64,000 bases of DNA, taken from Burkholderia sp. Ax-1724 (GTDB lineage Bacteria; Pseudomonadota; Gammaproteobacteria; Burkholderiales; Burkholderiaceae). Numbering within the stretch: the stretch's first letter is position 1; each line of letters starts with the position of its first letter. A program made the translations under genes and the position numbers. A model generated the notes under the pieces. That model worked only from the letters and a program-made list of their open reading frames with translations, was not told the origin of the DNA and did no database searches. The stretch covers positions 62,001-126,000 of the forward strand of contig NZ_VWWL01000021.1 in the NCBI RefSeq assembly GCF_011752995.1, written 5' to 3'. Below, in pieces: positions 52,400-60,676 of this stretch.

Positions 52400-53320
52400 T
52401 CAGGCGTGGAGCGCCGGTTCGAGCGCCGCCAGGCCGGCTTCTTCAAGATGCCACTCCATCACGGCGTTTCCCGTTCCAATGACGGTTCCATATCCATAGA
52501 ACTTCCCCGCCAGTTCGGGATACCCCATGGCTGAGTGCATCCACGTAAACGCGCCTGACTTGACCTCTGCAAATGCCTCGTCGATGAATTGCGGCAAGAG
52601 TGAGAATGTTTCCCGCATCTTGCCCTTGCGCATCAGATCGATCAGACGCATGTCCCATTTATAACTGTCGTAGCGCTCGGGATGCTCCTTGGACATGTCT
52701 TCAGGGAGTGCGGGTTCTTCGTGAAAATGTCTGTGCGACAGCGTGTTGCTCGCAAGCAGCACAGCGCGGCGACCGCTCTTTCTGATAGCTTCGCGCGTGG
52801 CCTTCCCCAGAATGTCCATCTCCCCGAGTCCCTCGCCGGTATTGAGGTAGTACGGACTGTTATTGGCCGAAATACCGACGACGGGGATATCCCATTGTGG
52901 TCGCACCATATGCAACGTCACGATCGTGCCGTAGTCGACTCGAAACGCAGGATTGCGCATCATTTTGGTCACGAGGCCGAGGGCTCGGCCTTCTTCGCAG
53001 CAGGCCTCCGCCAATTCCACATCGACTTTGAGCGAAAAGTCGTACCGGAAAATATTTGAAAAGATCGGATCGACCGATCTGCCAGAGAGCTCGGGAACAC
53101 CAAGAAAATGATGTCCGACCTGCGTAATCCAATGCGGCGAATGCACGAGCAGGACGTCGGGTTTCAGACGCTCGATACTTTCTCGAGCATGATCGTACGC
53201 CCAGCGCAATACTTCCCACCCTCCCTCGGAACGCGGCTCATTCTGTGCCGGATTTTCTCCGTAGACGAGATGCGGCGGATGCGGTGCCAACATGCCAGAA
53301 AGAATTCGACCTCCGCTCAC
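52400..53320 (-). CDS. amnB: 2-Aminophenol 1,6-dioxygenase, beta (catalytic) subunit
   Basis: This 306-residue class III extradiol dioxygenase has iron-ligand candidates His14 and His17 in LAPHPPHLVY, His60/His63 in VHSPHW, and a Glu in AVMEWHLEEAG near the C-terminus. It cleaves the ring between the amino- and hydroxyl-bearing carbons and their neighbour, giving 2-aminomuconic 6-semialdehyde. GTG 53320 follows AAGGAGG by five bases. Adjacent alpha subunit, dehydrogenase and deaminase genes make a 2-aminophenol substrate much likelier than a catechol, although substituted aminophenols are possible. Confidence 0.87.
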   Translation of the reverse strand: MSGGRILSGMLAPHPPHLVYGENPAQNEPRSEGGWEVLRWAYDHARESIERLKPDVLLVHSPHWITQVGHHFLGVPELSGRSVDPIFSNIFRYDFSLKVDVELAEACCEEGRALGLVTKMMRNPAFRVDYGTIVTLHMVRPQWDIPVVGISANNSPYYLNTGEGLGEMDILGKATREAIRKSGRRAVLLASNTLSHRHFHEEPALPEDMSKEHPERYDSYKWDMRLIDLMRKGKMRETFSLLPQFIDEAFAEVKSGAFTWMHSAMGYPELAGKFYGYGTVIGTGNAVMEWHLEEAGLAALEPALHA

Positions 53321-53332
53321 GATTGCCTCCTT

Positions 53333-53713
53333 TCAGACAACTAGCTGGAATTCAATTTCGACTGCCGCCCCAAGCGGCAGTCCCGCTACGACGACAAAGC
53401 TTCTTGCTGGCAGCGGCTCATTCCTGAAGAACTCGTCCCATGCATCATTCACGGCTGCGGCACTCTCGTGGCCGGCGCAGTATACCCGCGCGAACACGAG
53501 GGTTCTAAGTGACCACTTCTCCGCCTCGCAAAGTGCGAGCAAGTTGTGCAACACCTGCCGGGTCTCCTCCGCCGCACCACCCGTTGCCAATTCGCCCGTC
53601 ATCCGGTCGAGTCCAATCAGTCCGGACACGAACACTAGAGAACCTACCCGGACAACCGGTGTATAGCGAAACCTCGGAGCCGGCAATGCCGAAGGTCTCA
53701 TAAGTCGACGCAC
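53333..53713 (-). CDS. Second RidA-family protein in the aminophenol cluster
   Basis: This ~126-residue Rid-family protein (RVGSLVFVSGLIGLDRMTGEL, then VFARVYCAG and a short C-terminus EIEFQLVV) is clearly different from the amnD-like protein. The Arg of the canonical RidA active site (usually IEIEAVA preceded by xRxxVE) is absent, so deaminase activity is doubtful. GTG 53713 follows GGAGG by six bases; ATG 53701 is the alternative. As first gene of the dioxygenase operon it may protect against reactive imines or bind a pathway metabolite. Confidence 0.8.
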   Translation of the reverse strand: MRRLMRPSALPAPRFRYTPVVRVGSLVFVSGLIGLDRMTGELATGGAAEETRQVLHNLLALCEAEKWSLRTLVFARVYCAGHESAAAVNDAWDEFFRNEPLPARSFVVVAGLPLGAAVEIEFQLVV

Positions 53714-53956
53714 CTCGTTCCTCCATCCGCTGCCGGATATTCCGGCATAAACACATTCAAATAGTACGTACACGTCATTTATAAGCAAGTCAATTCGCTC
53801 TATGGCAATTCAAAGTCTAAGTAGCACAACTTGCACTGTCAAACTAAAAATAGCCAAAATTATTGGGATTAACCCGAATTCACTCCGAGATCATGCCTGG
53901 TTAAGACTGGTCAAGCCAACACCTTGATAGTCTGCCGGCATCAATCGCATTGTCTC

Positions 53957-53968
53957 TATACGTATAAT
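53957..53968 (+). promoter_or_regulatory. Promoter -10 element and short palindrome before marR
   Basis: TATACGTATA is a 10-bp palindrome that overlaps a perfect TATAAT (53963-53968), 90 bases upstream of the MarR start. A repressor bound there would block the promoter. No convincing -35 was seen. Confidence 0.4.
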
Positions 53969-54057
53969 ATGTCGGCAACCGACTGTAGCCATCTGCCCGT
54001 TATGCGCCTTCACGGACACCGGCGAGCGACCTGTTATTCGACTCTGGAACCCACGAT

Positions 54058-54537
54058 ATGCATAAAAAAAAGAACTACCCTGAATTGTCCCCAGTCACCA
54101 CGAAGATTCTGGACGCTTTCCGGCTGGATCAAGTGACGTCGCATCTCTTGCGTCGTGCTCACTTCAAAGCGGAAGAGTTGTTTGCCTCGGAATTCCACGA
54201 TGAATCGGTCACGCCGCGACAGAAAGCTGCCCTGATCGCCCTCTATCAACATCCCGGAATGAGTCAAAACCTGCTCGCGGAACAGCTTTTTATGGACCGC
54301 AATACCGTCGCCGAGATGGTAAAGCGGCTGTGCGCCAACCGTCTTATCGAACGAACCCCGGCCGCAACCGATGCCCGGGCGTATGAATTATTTCTCGCCC
54401 CTGCCGGCGCGGCGCTGCTTGATCGAATGATGACGCGTGACTCAAGCGTCGAAAAGAAACTTCTCGAACGCCTGCCGCAGGAATACCGCCCGCTGTTCCT
54501 GAAATGTCTGCGCCTGATCGTGCAGGAAAGCGATTGA
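54058..54537 (+). CDS. MarR-family transcriptional regulator
   Basis: This 159-residue protein has a MarR winged helix in the middle (residues ~60-120: VTPRQKAALIALYQHPGMSQNLLAEQLFMDRNTVAEMVKRL, then AATDARAYELFL). It is placed between the two halves of the aminophenol cluster, divergent from the dioxygenase operon and convergent with the aldolase gene. MarR proteins usually repress aromatic pathways and release on binding phenolic ligands, so it is a likely regulator of the amnBACD-like operon. Confidence 0.87.
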   Translation: MHKKKNYPELSPVTTKILDAFRLDQVTSHLLRRAHFKAEELFASEFHDESVTPRQKAALIALYQHPGMSQNLLAEQLFMDRNTVAEMVKRLCANRLIERTPAATDARAYELFLAPAGAALLDRMMTRDSSVEKKLLERLPQEYRPLFLKCLRLIVQESD

Positions 54538-54567
54538 CTTCGTCGAACGAGCGTCACCCATACCGAT

Positions 54568-55647
54568 TCATTCAGTCAGGGTTGCGGATCGCCGATGGCT
54601 GCTGGCGTCGGTTGCCAGTACGCCGCCCGAGGCAAGCGAAACCAGGTCCAACGCGACATCGACGATCATGTCCTCCTGACCGCCCACCATCTTCCGACGC
54701 CCCAGTTCCACAAGGATATCGACCGTTTTCAACCCGTACTTTCTCGCCGCAAGTTCTGCATGCCTGAGAAAACTCGAGTAGACGCCCGCATAACCGAGTG
54801 CCAACGTTTCACGATCGACCCTGACGGGCCGGTCCTGAAGTGGACGCACGAGGTCATCGGCGGCGTCCATCAGGCGGTATAAATCGCAGCCATGACGCCA
54901 TCCCTGCCGCTCCGCGGCGGCAACGAACACTTCAAGCGGCGCATTACCCGCGCCTGCCCCCATTCCAGCCAGGCTTGCATCGATACGGTCACAGCCTTCT
55001 TCGAGTGCCACGAGCGAATTGGCAACCCCGAGACCCAGGTTGTGATGAGCATGCATGCCGGTCAACGTCTGCGGCTTCAGTACGTCCTTGAATGCCCGGA
55101 ATCGCTCCCTGACATCGTTCATTCCAAGCGCCCCGCCCGAATCGACGACATAGACACAGGTTGCACCGTAGCGCTCCATCAGCCGGGCCTGCTCCGCGAG
55201 CCTGGCGGGCGTCGTCATATGGCTCATCATCAGAAAGCCGACGGCGTCCATTCCAAGCTTGCTTGCGAACTCCAGATGCTGTCGCGATACGTCGGCCTCG
55301 GTGCAATGCGTCGCCACACGGACAATTCTCGCACCGGCATCGTACGCATTCCGCAAGTCATGAATCGTGCCGATTCCCGGAATGAGCAAGGTCGCAATTT
55401 TCGCGTGCGTGACGCTCGCCGCGGCAGCTTCGATCCATGCGACGTCCGAATGCAAGCCGAAGCCATAGTTAAAGCTCGATCCTTCAATGCCGTCGCCGTG
55501 AGCGACTTCTATGCTATCGACACCGGCCGCGTCGAGAGCGGACGCGATCAATCTTACGTTTTCGATACTATATTGATGCCGAATCGCGTGACTACCGTCA
55601 CGCAAAGTGACATCGGAAACGTAGATTTTGCGGTTCATGCTGTTCAC
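54568..55647 (-). CDS. dmpG: 4-Hydroxy-2-oxovalerate aldolase
   Basis: This 359-residue HMGL-like TIM barrel has the class II aldolase features: VTLRDGSHAIRHQY (metal Asp and catalytic Arg) near residue 13 and the metal-binding HAHHNLGLGVANS segment. It splits 4-hydroxy-2-oxovalerate into pyruvate and acetaldehyde, and channels acetaldehyde to the acylating dehydrogenase encoded immediately upstream. GTG 55647 follows GGAGG by eight bases and abuts that gene's stop. It is slightly longer than typical family members because of a C-terminal tail. Confidence 0.92.
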   Translation of the reverse strand: MNSMNRKIYVSDVTLRDGSHAIRHQYSIENVRLIASALDAAGVDSIEVAHGDGIEGSSFNYGFGLHSDVAWIEAAAASVTHAKIATLLIPGIGTIHDLRNAYDAGARIVRVATHCTEADVSRQHLEFASKLGMDAVGFLMMSHMTTPARLAEQARLMERYGATCVYVVDSGGALGMNDVRERFRAFKDVLKPQTLTGMHAHHNLGLGVANSLVALEEGCDRIDASLAGMGAGAGNAPLEVFVAAAERQGWRHGCDLYRLMDAADDLVRPLQDRPVRVDRETLALGYAGVYSSFLRHAELAARKYGLKTVDILVELGRRKMVGGQEDMIVDVALDLVSLASGGVLATDASSHRRSATLTE

Positions 55648-56607
55648 TTACGCAACCTCCTTCCGACCACGCGCCACGCCGGCCGCCATTCGCCGGCGAG
55701 CCATCGTTTCCCCACAAGCCAGTGCCGCCGATGTCATGATGTCCAGATTGCCGGCGTAGGCAGGCAGATAGTGGCCGGCGCCTTCGACTTCGAGAAAGAC
55801 CGAGGTTTTCAAGCCGTGTCTTGTACCCACGCCCGGCACATTCAATGGCTTGTCCCGTTCGATCATGTCGAACTGCACCTTCTGCTTCAGACGATAACCC
55901 GGGACGTACGCTTGCACGGCGGCGACCATGCGCTCGATGCCTGCATCGACAGCGCGCGTGTCGACAGCGTCCGACAGAACGAACACGGTATCGCGCATGG
56001 CAAGCGGCGGCTCGGCCGGGTTCAGGATGATGATGGCCTTGCCTCGCGTTGCACCCCCGATCTGTTCAATAGCGGCTCGCGTCGTTTCGGTGAATTCATC
56101 GATGTTGGCGCGCGTGCCCGGGCCTGCCGACCTGCTACTGATCGACGCGACGATTTCGGCATAGTGCACCTTGGCGACTTGAGACACCGCGGCGACGATC
56201 GGGATCGTGGCCTGCCCTCCACACGTGACCATGTTCACGTTGGAGGCGTTTTCCGACTCCAGGTTGATCGCCGGAATCACGTACGGCCCAATAGCGGCCG
56301 GTGTGAGGTCAATGACCTGAATGCTGTGTGCCTGCAGGATCTCGTTGTGACGCGCATGTGCATCCGCCGATGTGGCGTCGAACACGATGTCGATCTCGCC
56401 AAACATCCCCAGCTCGAGCAAGCCTTCAATGCCTTTCGCGGTCGTCATCACGCCCATGCGCGCGGCACGGGCCAGGCCATCCGATGCGGGATCGACGCCG
56501 ACCATGGCGCCCATTTCCAGGTACCGGCCATTACGCAGGATCTTGATCATCAGGTCGGTGCCGATATTCCCGGACCCGATGATTGCCACCTTTAGCTTGT
56601 CCGTCAT
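55648..56607 (-). CDS. dmpF: Acetaldehyde dehydrogenase (acylating)
   Basis: This 319-residue protein has an NAD-binding motif IIGSGNIGTDLMIKIL at residues 8-23, a catalytic Cys in MVTCGGQATIPIVAAV, and the C-terminal EVEGAGHYLPAYAGNLDIMT segment. It converts acetaldehyde plus CoA and NAD+ to acetyl-CoA in complex with the aldolase. ATG 56607 has GGAGGG five bases upstream; the frame continuing to 56724 overlaps the decarboxylase gene and is rejected. Confidence 0.92.
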   Translation of the reverse strand: MTDKLKVAIIGSGNIGTDLMIKILRNGRYLEMGAMVGVDPASDGLARAARMGVMTTAKGIEGLLELGMFGEIDIVFDATSADAHARHNEILQAHSIQVIDLTPAAIGPYVIPAINLESENASNVNMVTCGGQATIPIVAAVSQVAKVHYAEIVASISSRSAGPGTRANIDEFTETTRAAIEQIGGATRGKAIIILNPAEPPLAMRDTVFVLSDAVDTRAVDAGIERMVAAVQAYVPGYRLKQKVQFDMIERDKPLNVPGVGTRHGLKTSVFLEVEGAGHYLPAYAGNLDIMTSAALACGETMARRRMAAGVARGRKEVA

Positions 56608-56630
56608 GCCGCCCTCCATAACGCTTCGCC

Positions 56631-57416
56631 CTACTGACCGATCAATCGCTGCCTGTCCGTGTGGAAACCGGCACGGCCGATCCGTTCCATCTCCACGCCA
56701 ATGTACTGCCCGGGTTTGAGCCATTCGGCCGAAGTCGCACCGCCCGCCATCACGACGTCGCCCGCCTCCAATGGCTCACCCGCCGCCGCGGAAAGGCGCG
56801 CTGCCGCCACCAGCGAACGTAGCGGATGGCCGAGCAGCGCGGCCGTAGAACCGACTTGAACGGTTCGTCCGTCAATGCTCATCACGAGCCCGAGATTCGA
56901 GAAGTCTGCGCGTGGATCGCTCCACGGCCCGATGACGAAACCGCTGGACGACGCGTTGTCTGCGATAACCTCGCTCAAGCTGAAGCGGAAGTCGCGGTAA
57001 CGCGAATCGATGATCTCCAGTGCGGGAGCGATCGCCTCGACAGCAGCCAGCGCAGCAGGGCCCGTCTCGTTGCCGTGAAGACCCCGCTTCAGAACAAAGG
57101 CCAGCTCGGGTTCGACCCGCGGATGCACATAGCGCGACAGGTCGATTGCCGAACCTTCTTCAACCTGCATCGCGGACGTCAGACGCCCCCAGATAACATC
57201 GGAAAGACCCATCTGCGCCATCTTGGCGCGACTGGTAAAGCCCATTTTTACGCCGACTCGTCGCTCGCCTCGCACGAGACGTCGCTCGATCGACGTGCGC
57301 TGGATCGCGTACGCGTCCTCAAGCGACAACGCTCCCTGAGGATCGAATTGCGATATCGCGTGCGCGTGACGAGCTGCGTCGTCGAGTTGTGCGGCAATGG
57401 ATTGGATCTGGCTCAT
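56631..57416 (-). CDS. dmpH: 4-Oxalocrotonate decarboxylase (2-oxo-3-hexenedioate decarboxylase)
   Basis: This 261-residue FAH-superfamily lyase has the decarboxylase-type GVKMGFTSRAKMAQMGLSDVIWGRL segment, acidic metal ligands in HPRVEPELAFVL, and DNASSSGFVIGPW. It removes CO2 from the 4-oxalocrotonate keto form to give 2-oxopent-4-enoate. Its ATG overlaps the stop of the hydratase gene (TGATG), which suits the known physical complex of the two enzymes. Confidence 0.9.
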   Translation of the reverse strand: MSQIQSIAAQLDDAARHAHAISQFDPQGALSLEDAYAIQRTSIERRLVRGERRVGVKMGFTSRAKMAQMGLSDVIWGRLTSAMQVEEGSAIDLSRYVHPRVEPELAFVLKRGLHGNETGPAALAAVEAIAPALEIIDSRYRDFRFSLSEVIADNASSSGFVIGPWSDPRADFSNLGLVMSIDGRTVQVGSTAALLGHPLRSLVAAARLSAAAGEPLEAGDVVMAGGATSAEWLKPGQYIGVEMERIGRAGFHTDRQRLIGQ

Positions 57417-58228
57417 CAGGATGGCTCTTTCGAATGGGATTCAAAAACAGCGCTGACGGAACCGAGACCATGAATATGAGCTTCAAATCGGTCTCCGGGC
57501 TCGACCGATACCATCGGACCCAGCGCGCCCGACAACACCACGCTGCCGGCGCGCAGCGGCGTGCCTCGCTCGATCACGGTGCGCGCCAGCCATGTGACCG
57601 CGTTGAGCGGATGGCCAAGGCAAGCAGCCCCCGCCCCGACCGAGACGGGTTCGCCGCGACGCTCGAGCAGCATGCCGCACAGCCGGAGATCGAAGGCATC
57701 CAGCTTCACGGGGCGGCCCCCCAATACGAACGCCGACGACGATGCGTTGTCCGCTACGGTGTCGACGATGCCGATATTCCAGCTCGCAATGCGACTGCCT
57801 ACGATCTCGATCGCGGGCAGCGCATAGTCGACGGCGGCCACGACATCCGCGAACGTTGCATGCCCCGCGTCGCCCACGTGGATATCGCGGCCCAGCACGA
57901 ACGCGATCTCAGCCTCGACCTTCGGCTGTGTGAGCAAGCCAACGGGAACCGGTTCGCCGTGTCCGAAGCTCATGTCGTCAAACAGGACGCCAAAATCCGG
58001 TTGATCGACGCCGAGCTGTCGTTGAACTGCCACGGACGTCAGGCCGATCTTGGCGCCGACGATGCGCCGCCCCTCATCGATCCGCCACTGGACGTTCTCG
58101 CTCTGGACCGCATAAGCGTCGTCGATGGTCATGTCAGGGTACGTTTCGCGCAACGGCGCCAGAAACGCATGCGTGTGGGCCGCGGCGCGCAGAGCCGACG
58201 CCGCATCCTTGATCTGCCCGGCGTTCAT
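57416..58228 (-). CDS. dmpE: 2-Oxopent-4-enoate hydratase
   Basis: This 270-residue paralogue of the decarboxylase carries the hydratase-type signatures GAKIGLTSVAVQRQLGVDQPDFGVLFDDM and QPKVEAEIAFVLGRDI, plus VADNASSSAFVLGG. It adds water to 2-oxopent-4-enoate, giving 4-hydroxy-2-oxovalerate. It overlaps the upstream tautomerase gene by four bases (ATGA) and the downstream decarboxylase gene by one base, so the five lower-pathway genes are tightly coupled. Confidence 0.9.
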   Translation of the reverse strand: MNAGQIKDAASALRAAAHTHAFLAPLRETYPDMTIDDAYAVQSENVQWRIDEGRRIVGAKIGLTSVAVQRQLGVDQPDFGVLFDDMSFGHGEPVPVGLLTQPKVEAEIAFVLGRDIHVGDAGHATFADVVAAVDYALPAIEIVGSRIASWNIGIVDTVADNASSSAFVLGGRPVKLDAFDLRLCGMLLERRGEPVSVGAGAACLGHPLNAVTWLARTVIERGTPLRAGSVVLSGALGPMVSVEPGDRFEAHIHGLGSVSAVFESHSKEPS

Positions 58229-58455
58229 CTCACCGCTCCAGCCGGAGACGCGCTCACGTCACTCGCCGCGACCAGCTCGTCTTTGGTTTGAGCGCCTACG
58301 GCCCAGTGAGCGGACGGCACCTGAGTGGCATAGACGCGGATACTGTCGAGCGGTGCGCCGATACTCTCGTGAACGGCAATCGCAACGGCCTTGACACAGG
58401 CCTTGACGGCATCGTCACTGCGACCGGCAACGAGGGAAATGTGCACGATAGGCAT
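58225..58455 (-). CDS. 4-Oxalocrotonate tautomerase family protein
   Basis: This 76-residue protein has the tautomerase hallmarks after Met removal: Pro1 (MPIVHISL), Arg11 (AGRSDD) and Arg39 (DSIRVY), with Trp near the usual Phe50 position. It would interconvert enol and keto forms of 4-oxalocrotonate before decarboxylation. It is slightly longer than typical (62 residues) through a C-terminal tail. It is first in the lower-pathway operon; ATG 58455 faces the LysR gene. Confidence 0.87.
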   Translation of the reverse strand: MPIVHISLVAGRSDDAVKACVKAVAIAVHESIGAPLDSIRVYATQVPSAHWAVGAQTKDELVAASDVSASPAGAVR

Positions 58456-58538
58456 AGAGAATCCATCCTGATTGAGCGGCGAGCACGAACGGCACCGCGA
58501 TGTACGTCATCTTGCCGAGGCCGCCCGGATACAGTCCA

Positions 58539-58574
58539 ATACCGTTTTTTGCCGTTACGATACGGTTTCGGTAT
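58539..58574. promoter_or_regulatory. LysR binding region candidate between tautomerase and lysR genes
   Basis: ATACCG (58539-58544) pairs with CGGTAT (58569-58574). ATAC-N7-GTAT at 58560-58574 is a typical LysR half-site arrangement, with ATACGG in the same orientation as the first copy. It sits in the 137-base divergent promoter. Confidence 0.55.
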
Positions 58575-58592
58575 GAAGGAGACCCGTGGTCC

Positions 58593-59504
58593 ATGGAACT
58601 GAAACAGATGCGTTACTTCCTGGCTGTCGCTGAAGAACAGCACTTCGGGCGTGCCGCGCAACGCCTGCATATGGCCCAGCCGCCGTTGACCCGGCATATC
58701 AGGGCTCTGGAAGACGAATTGGGCGCGGCGCTATTCGTTCGCACCCCCAAGGGAGCGGAACTGACGGAAGCGGGCAGAACATTGCTCGCGGAAGTACCCA
58801 ATATCCTGACGCTCACGCGGCGCGCCACGGAACATACCCAACTGGCAGGCCAAGGCATGTTGGGCAGGCTCGATGTCGGCATCTTTACGTCAGGGGTACT
58901 ACATGCGATACCCCAGCTGCTGGCAAGATTTCATGCAGATCGGCCGGGCGTGAAAATCGGCTTGCACAACCTGTCGAAGGCCGGCCAAATCGAGGCGTTA
59001 CGCGAGCGCCGCATCAGCGTCGGATTTAATCGCTACGTGCCCGCTGAAGACGACATTGTCGTAGAGATGGTGCTGAAGGAACAATTTATCGTCGCCCTGC
59101 ACGAGCAGCATCCACTCGCTCGCAAGAACACCCTATCGCTCGGTGATCTGGACAACCAGCCCATGATTCTCTATCCCAATGCGGCGCTTCGCGGTCTCGC
59201 GCAGGAAGTCACCGACGCATTTGCCGAAGAACGCATCGCGCTCGTCGTGGAGCAGGAAGTCGAGGATGTCATTACCGCGATGAGTCTTGCCGCGAGCCGT
59301 TTCGGCGTCTGTATTACAACGGCCTCTGCGGCAAATCTCAAACTACCGGGCCTCGCTTATCGGCCATTGCGTTCGCGACGTCTTCGCCATATCGAACTGA
59401 ACTGCCTGTACCGGAAAGGCGATACGGCGCCCGCGCTGACGGCGTTTCTGGAAGTCGTGCGGGCGTTTCGCCGGCAGTCGGCGCGAATGAGGTCTGCTCC
59501 CTGA
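58593..59504 (+). CDS. LysR-family transcriptional regulator
   Basis: This 303-residue protein has a CbnR/CatM-type N-terminus MELKQMRYFLAVAEEQHFGRAAQRLHMAQPPLTRHIRALEDELG and a substrate domain. This subgroup commonly activates aromatic-degradation operons in response to a pathway intermediate. It is divergent from the tautomerase-hydratase-decarboxylase-dehydrogenase-aldolase operon. ATG 58593 fits the domain start; AAGGAG lies about 12 bases upstream. Confidence 0.88.
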   Translation: MELKQMRYFLAVAEEQHFGRAAQRLHMAQPPLTRHIRALEDELGAALFVRTPKGAELTEAGRTLLAEVPNILTLTRRATEHTQLAGQGMLGRLDVGIFTSGVLHAIPQLLARFHADRPGVKIGLHNLSKAGQIEALRERRISVGFNRYVPAEDDIVVEMVLKEQFIVALHEQHPLARKNTLSLGDLDNQPMILYPNAALRGLAQEVTDAFAEERIALVVEQEVEDVITAMSLAASRFGVCITTASAANLKLPGLAYRPLRSRRLRHIELNCLYRKGDTAPALTAFLEVVRAFRRQSARMRSAP

Positions 59505-59537
59505 CGGCGATCGGCACTTTCCCGACTGCTGCCGCTA

Positions 59538-60239
59538 TTACACCGTTGCAGAAGCAGCGCCGCCGCAAGCGCAGTGCGTGTCGTGCACATGCCCGTTCGA
59601 ATCGTCCCACGCCGACGTCAAAATGATCTTGCAAAAGTTCAGTCGCCTGTACGTGGGGTCGCGAAGATCGAGCACATCGGCCTTGACGTTACCGAATGTC
59701 GTCTCGGGTTTCTTCTTCGTGCCATGAGCAAACGCATCGATGATGCCGTTCTTGAAGTCCTTTTCGCGCGGATGAGCCTCCACCACCTGCACCCGCTGCT
59801 CCTCGCTGAACTCGCCGTACGCAAGCCCAAGTACGTCCATCTCGACACCCGCCGTCACCAGCGAGACCACCGGCTTCAGGTGTTCCGGCACGCCGGGCGT
59901 CGTATGCAATGCGATCGACAGCCATACCTGCTCGATGTCGTACTCGCTCACGTTGTACTGCCTGAGGAAATCTCGCGCCGCATTCGCCCCATCGACTTCG
60001 AAGCGGTCCGCCTTGCTGCTATAGGCATCGACCAAACCGATGTCATGAAACATCGCGCCGATATAGAGCAATTCCGCATCGTATTTGAACTGCTTTCTCT
60101 CTCCGGTAAGGGCACCAAAAAGAAACACGCGCCGCGAATGGTTATAGAGCAGGTCCGATTCGGTGTCGCGAACAAATTCGGTCGCCGCGCGTGCCATCGC
60201 GCTGTCGGGAATCCGGATTCCGGCAATGGTAGTGGCCAT
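59538..60239 (-). CDS. HD-domain phosphohydrolase-like protein (cyanamide hydratase-like)
   Basis: This 233-residue protein has the HD metal motif: His34 in YNHSRRV, His65-Asp66 in MFHDIGL, and His112 in ALHTTPG. The ordering and length resemble fungal cyanamide hydratase and related bacterial HD proteins. It may hydrolyse a small nitrile-like or phosphorylated compound; the substrate is unknown. A long C-terminal tail contains a Cys-His cluster (HVHDTHCACGG). It converges on the LysR gene. Confidence 0.8.
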   Translation of the reverse strand: MATTIAGIRIPDSAMARAATEFVRDTESDLLYNHSRRVFLFGALTGERKQFKYDAELLYIGAMFHDIGLVDAYSSKADRFEVDGANAARDFLRQYNVSEYDIEQVWLSIALHTTPGVPEHLKPVVSLVTAGVEMDVLGLAYGEFSEEQRVQVVEAHPREKDFKNGIIDAFAHGTKKKPETTFGNVKADVLDLRDPTYRRLNFCKIILTSAWDDSNGHVHDTHCACGGAASATV

Positions 60240-60396
60240 AGGATGACTCCTTTTGAGGTAGGTAACATGACTCGCGGGTACGAGCCCGCTTTATCGGGTT
60301 CAAGTATTGCGATATCGCACTGCTCCCTCAATAGTCGAATGCAAGGCATTTCTGCCAGGCGACCGTCGTTTCCTGCCATCGCATGTGGCGTGCCGA

Positions 60397-60525
60397 TCAG
60401 GCATCGATTCGAGCCATGTACACCAGGCGTTTCCGATACTCAGCCGGCGTTATCCCGACATGCCTCGCAAAGGATTGTCTCAGCGTGTCGACATGGGAGA
60501 ATCTGCATTGGGCGGTGACCCGTTC
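60397..60525 (-). pseudogene. Remnant of an AraC/GlxA-type regulator, C-terminal HTH
   Basis: The frame reads ERVTAQCRFSHVDTLRQSF followed by an AraC-type second HTH end (GITPAEYRKRL) and stops at 60397. The first ~250 residues of such a regulator are missing, and upstream sequence in this frame has no AraC character. This is a 3' fragment only. Confidence 0.65.
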
Positions 60526-60539
60526 GGGCGTGTCGTGCC

Positions 60540-60659
60540 CGTCAGCGTATTTCGATCCTGCAGCGGGATATCGAGGTATCCCGCGAGCCGGATCACCCTC
60601 TCCCGGCTCAGCTGAGCCTTGCCGGTCTCCAGACACGACAGGTGGCGCCGGCGGCACGA
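60540..60659 (-). pseudogene. Remnant of an XRE-type helix-turn-helix protein
   Basis: In a different frame from the AraC fragment, about 40 codons read RRRHLSCLETGKAQLSRERV then IRLAGYLDIPLQDRNTL, characteristic of the XRE HTH of MmyB-type regulators. Its N-terminal helices and C-terminal domain are absent. It abuts the AraC remnant (gap about 14 bases) and ends next to the response regulator gene, so the region is a scar from deletion or rearrangement. Confidence 0.65.
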
Positions 60660-60676
60660 GACCATGCCCCCGGAGG

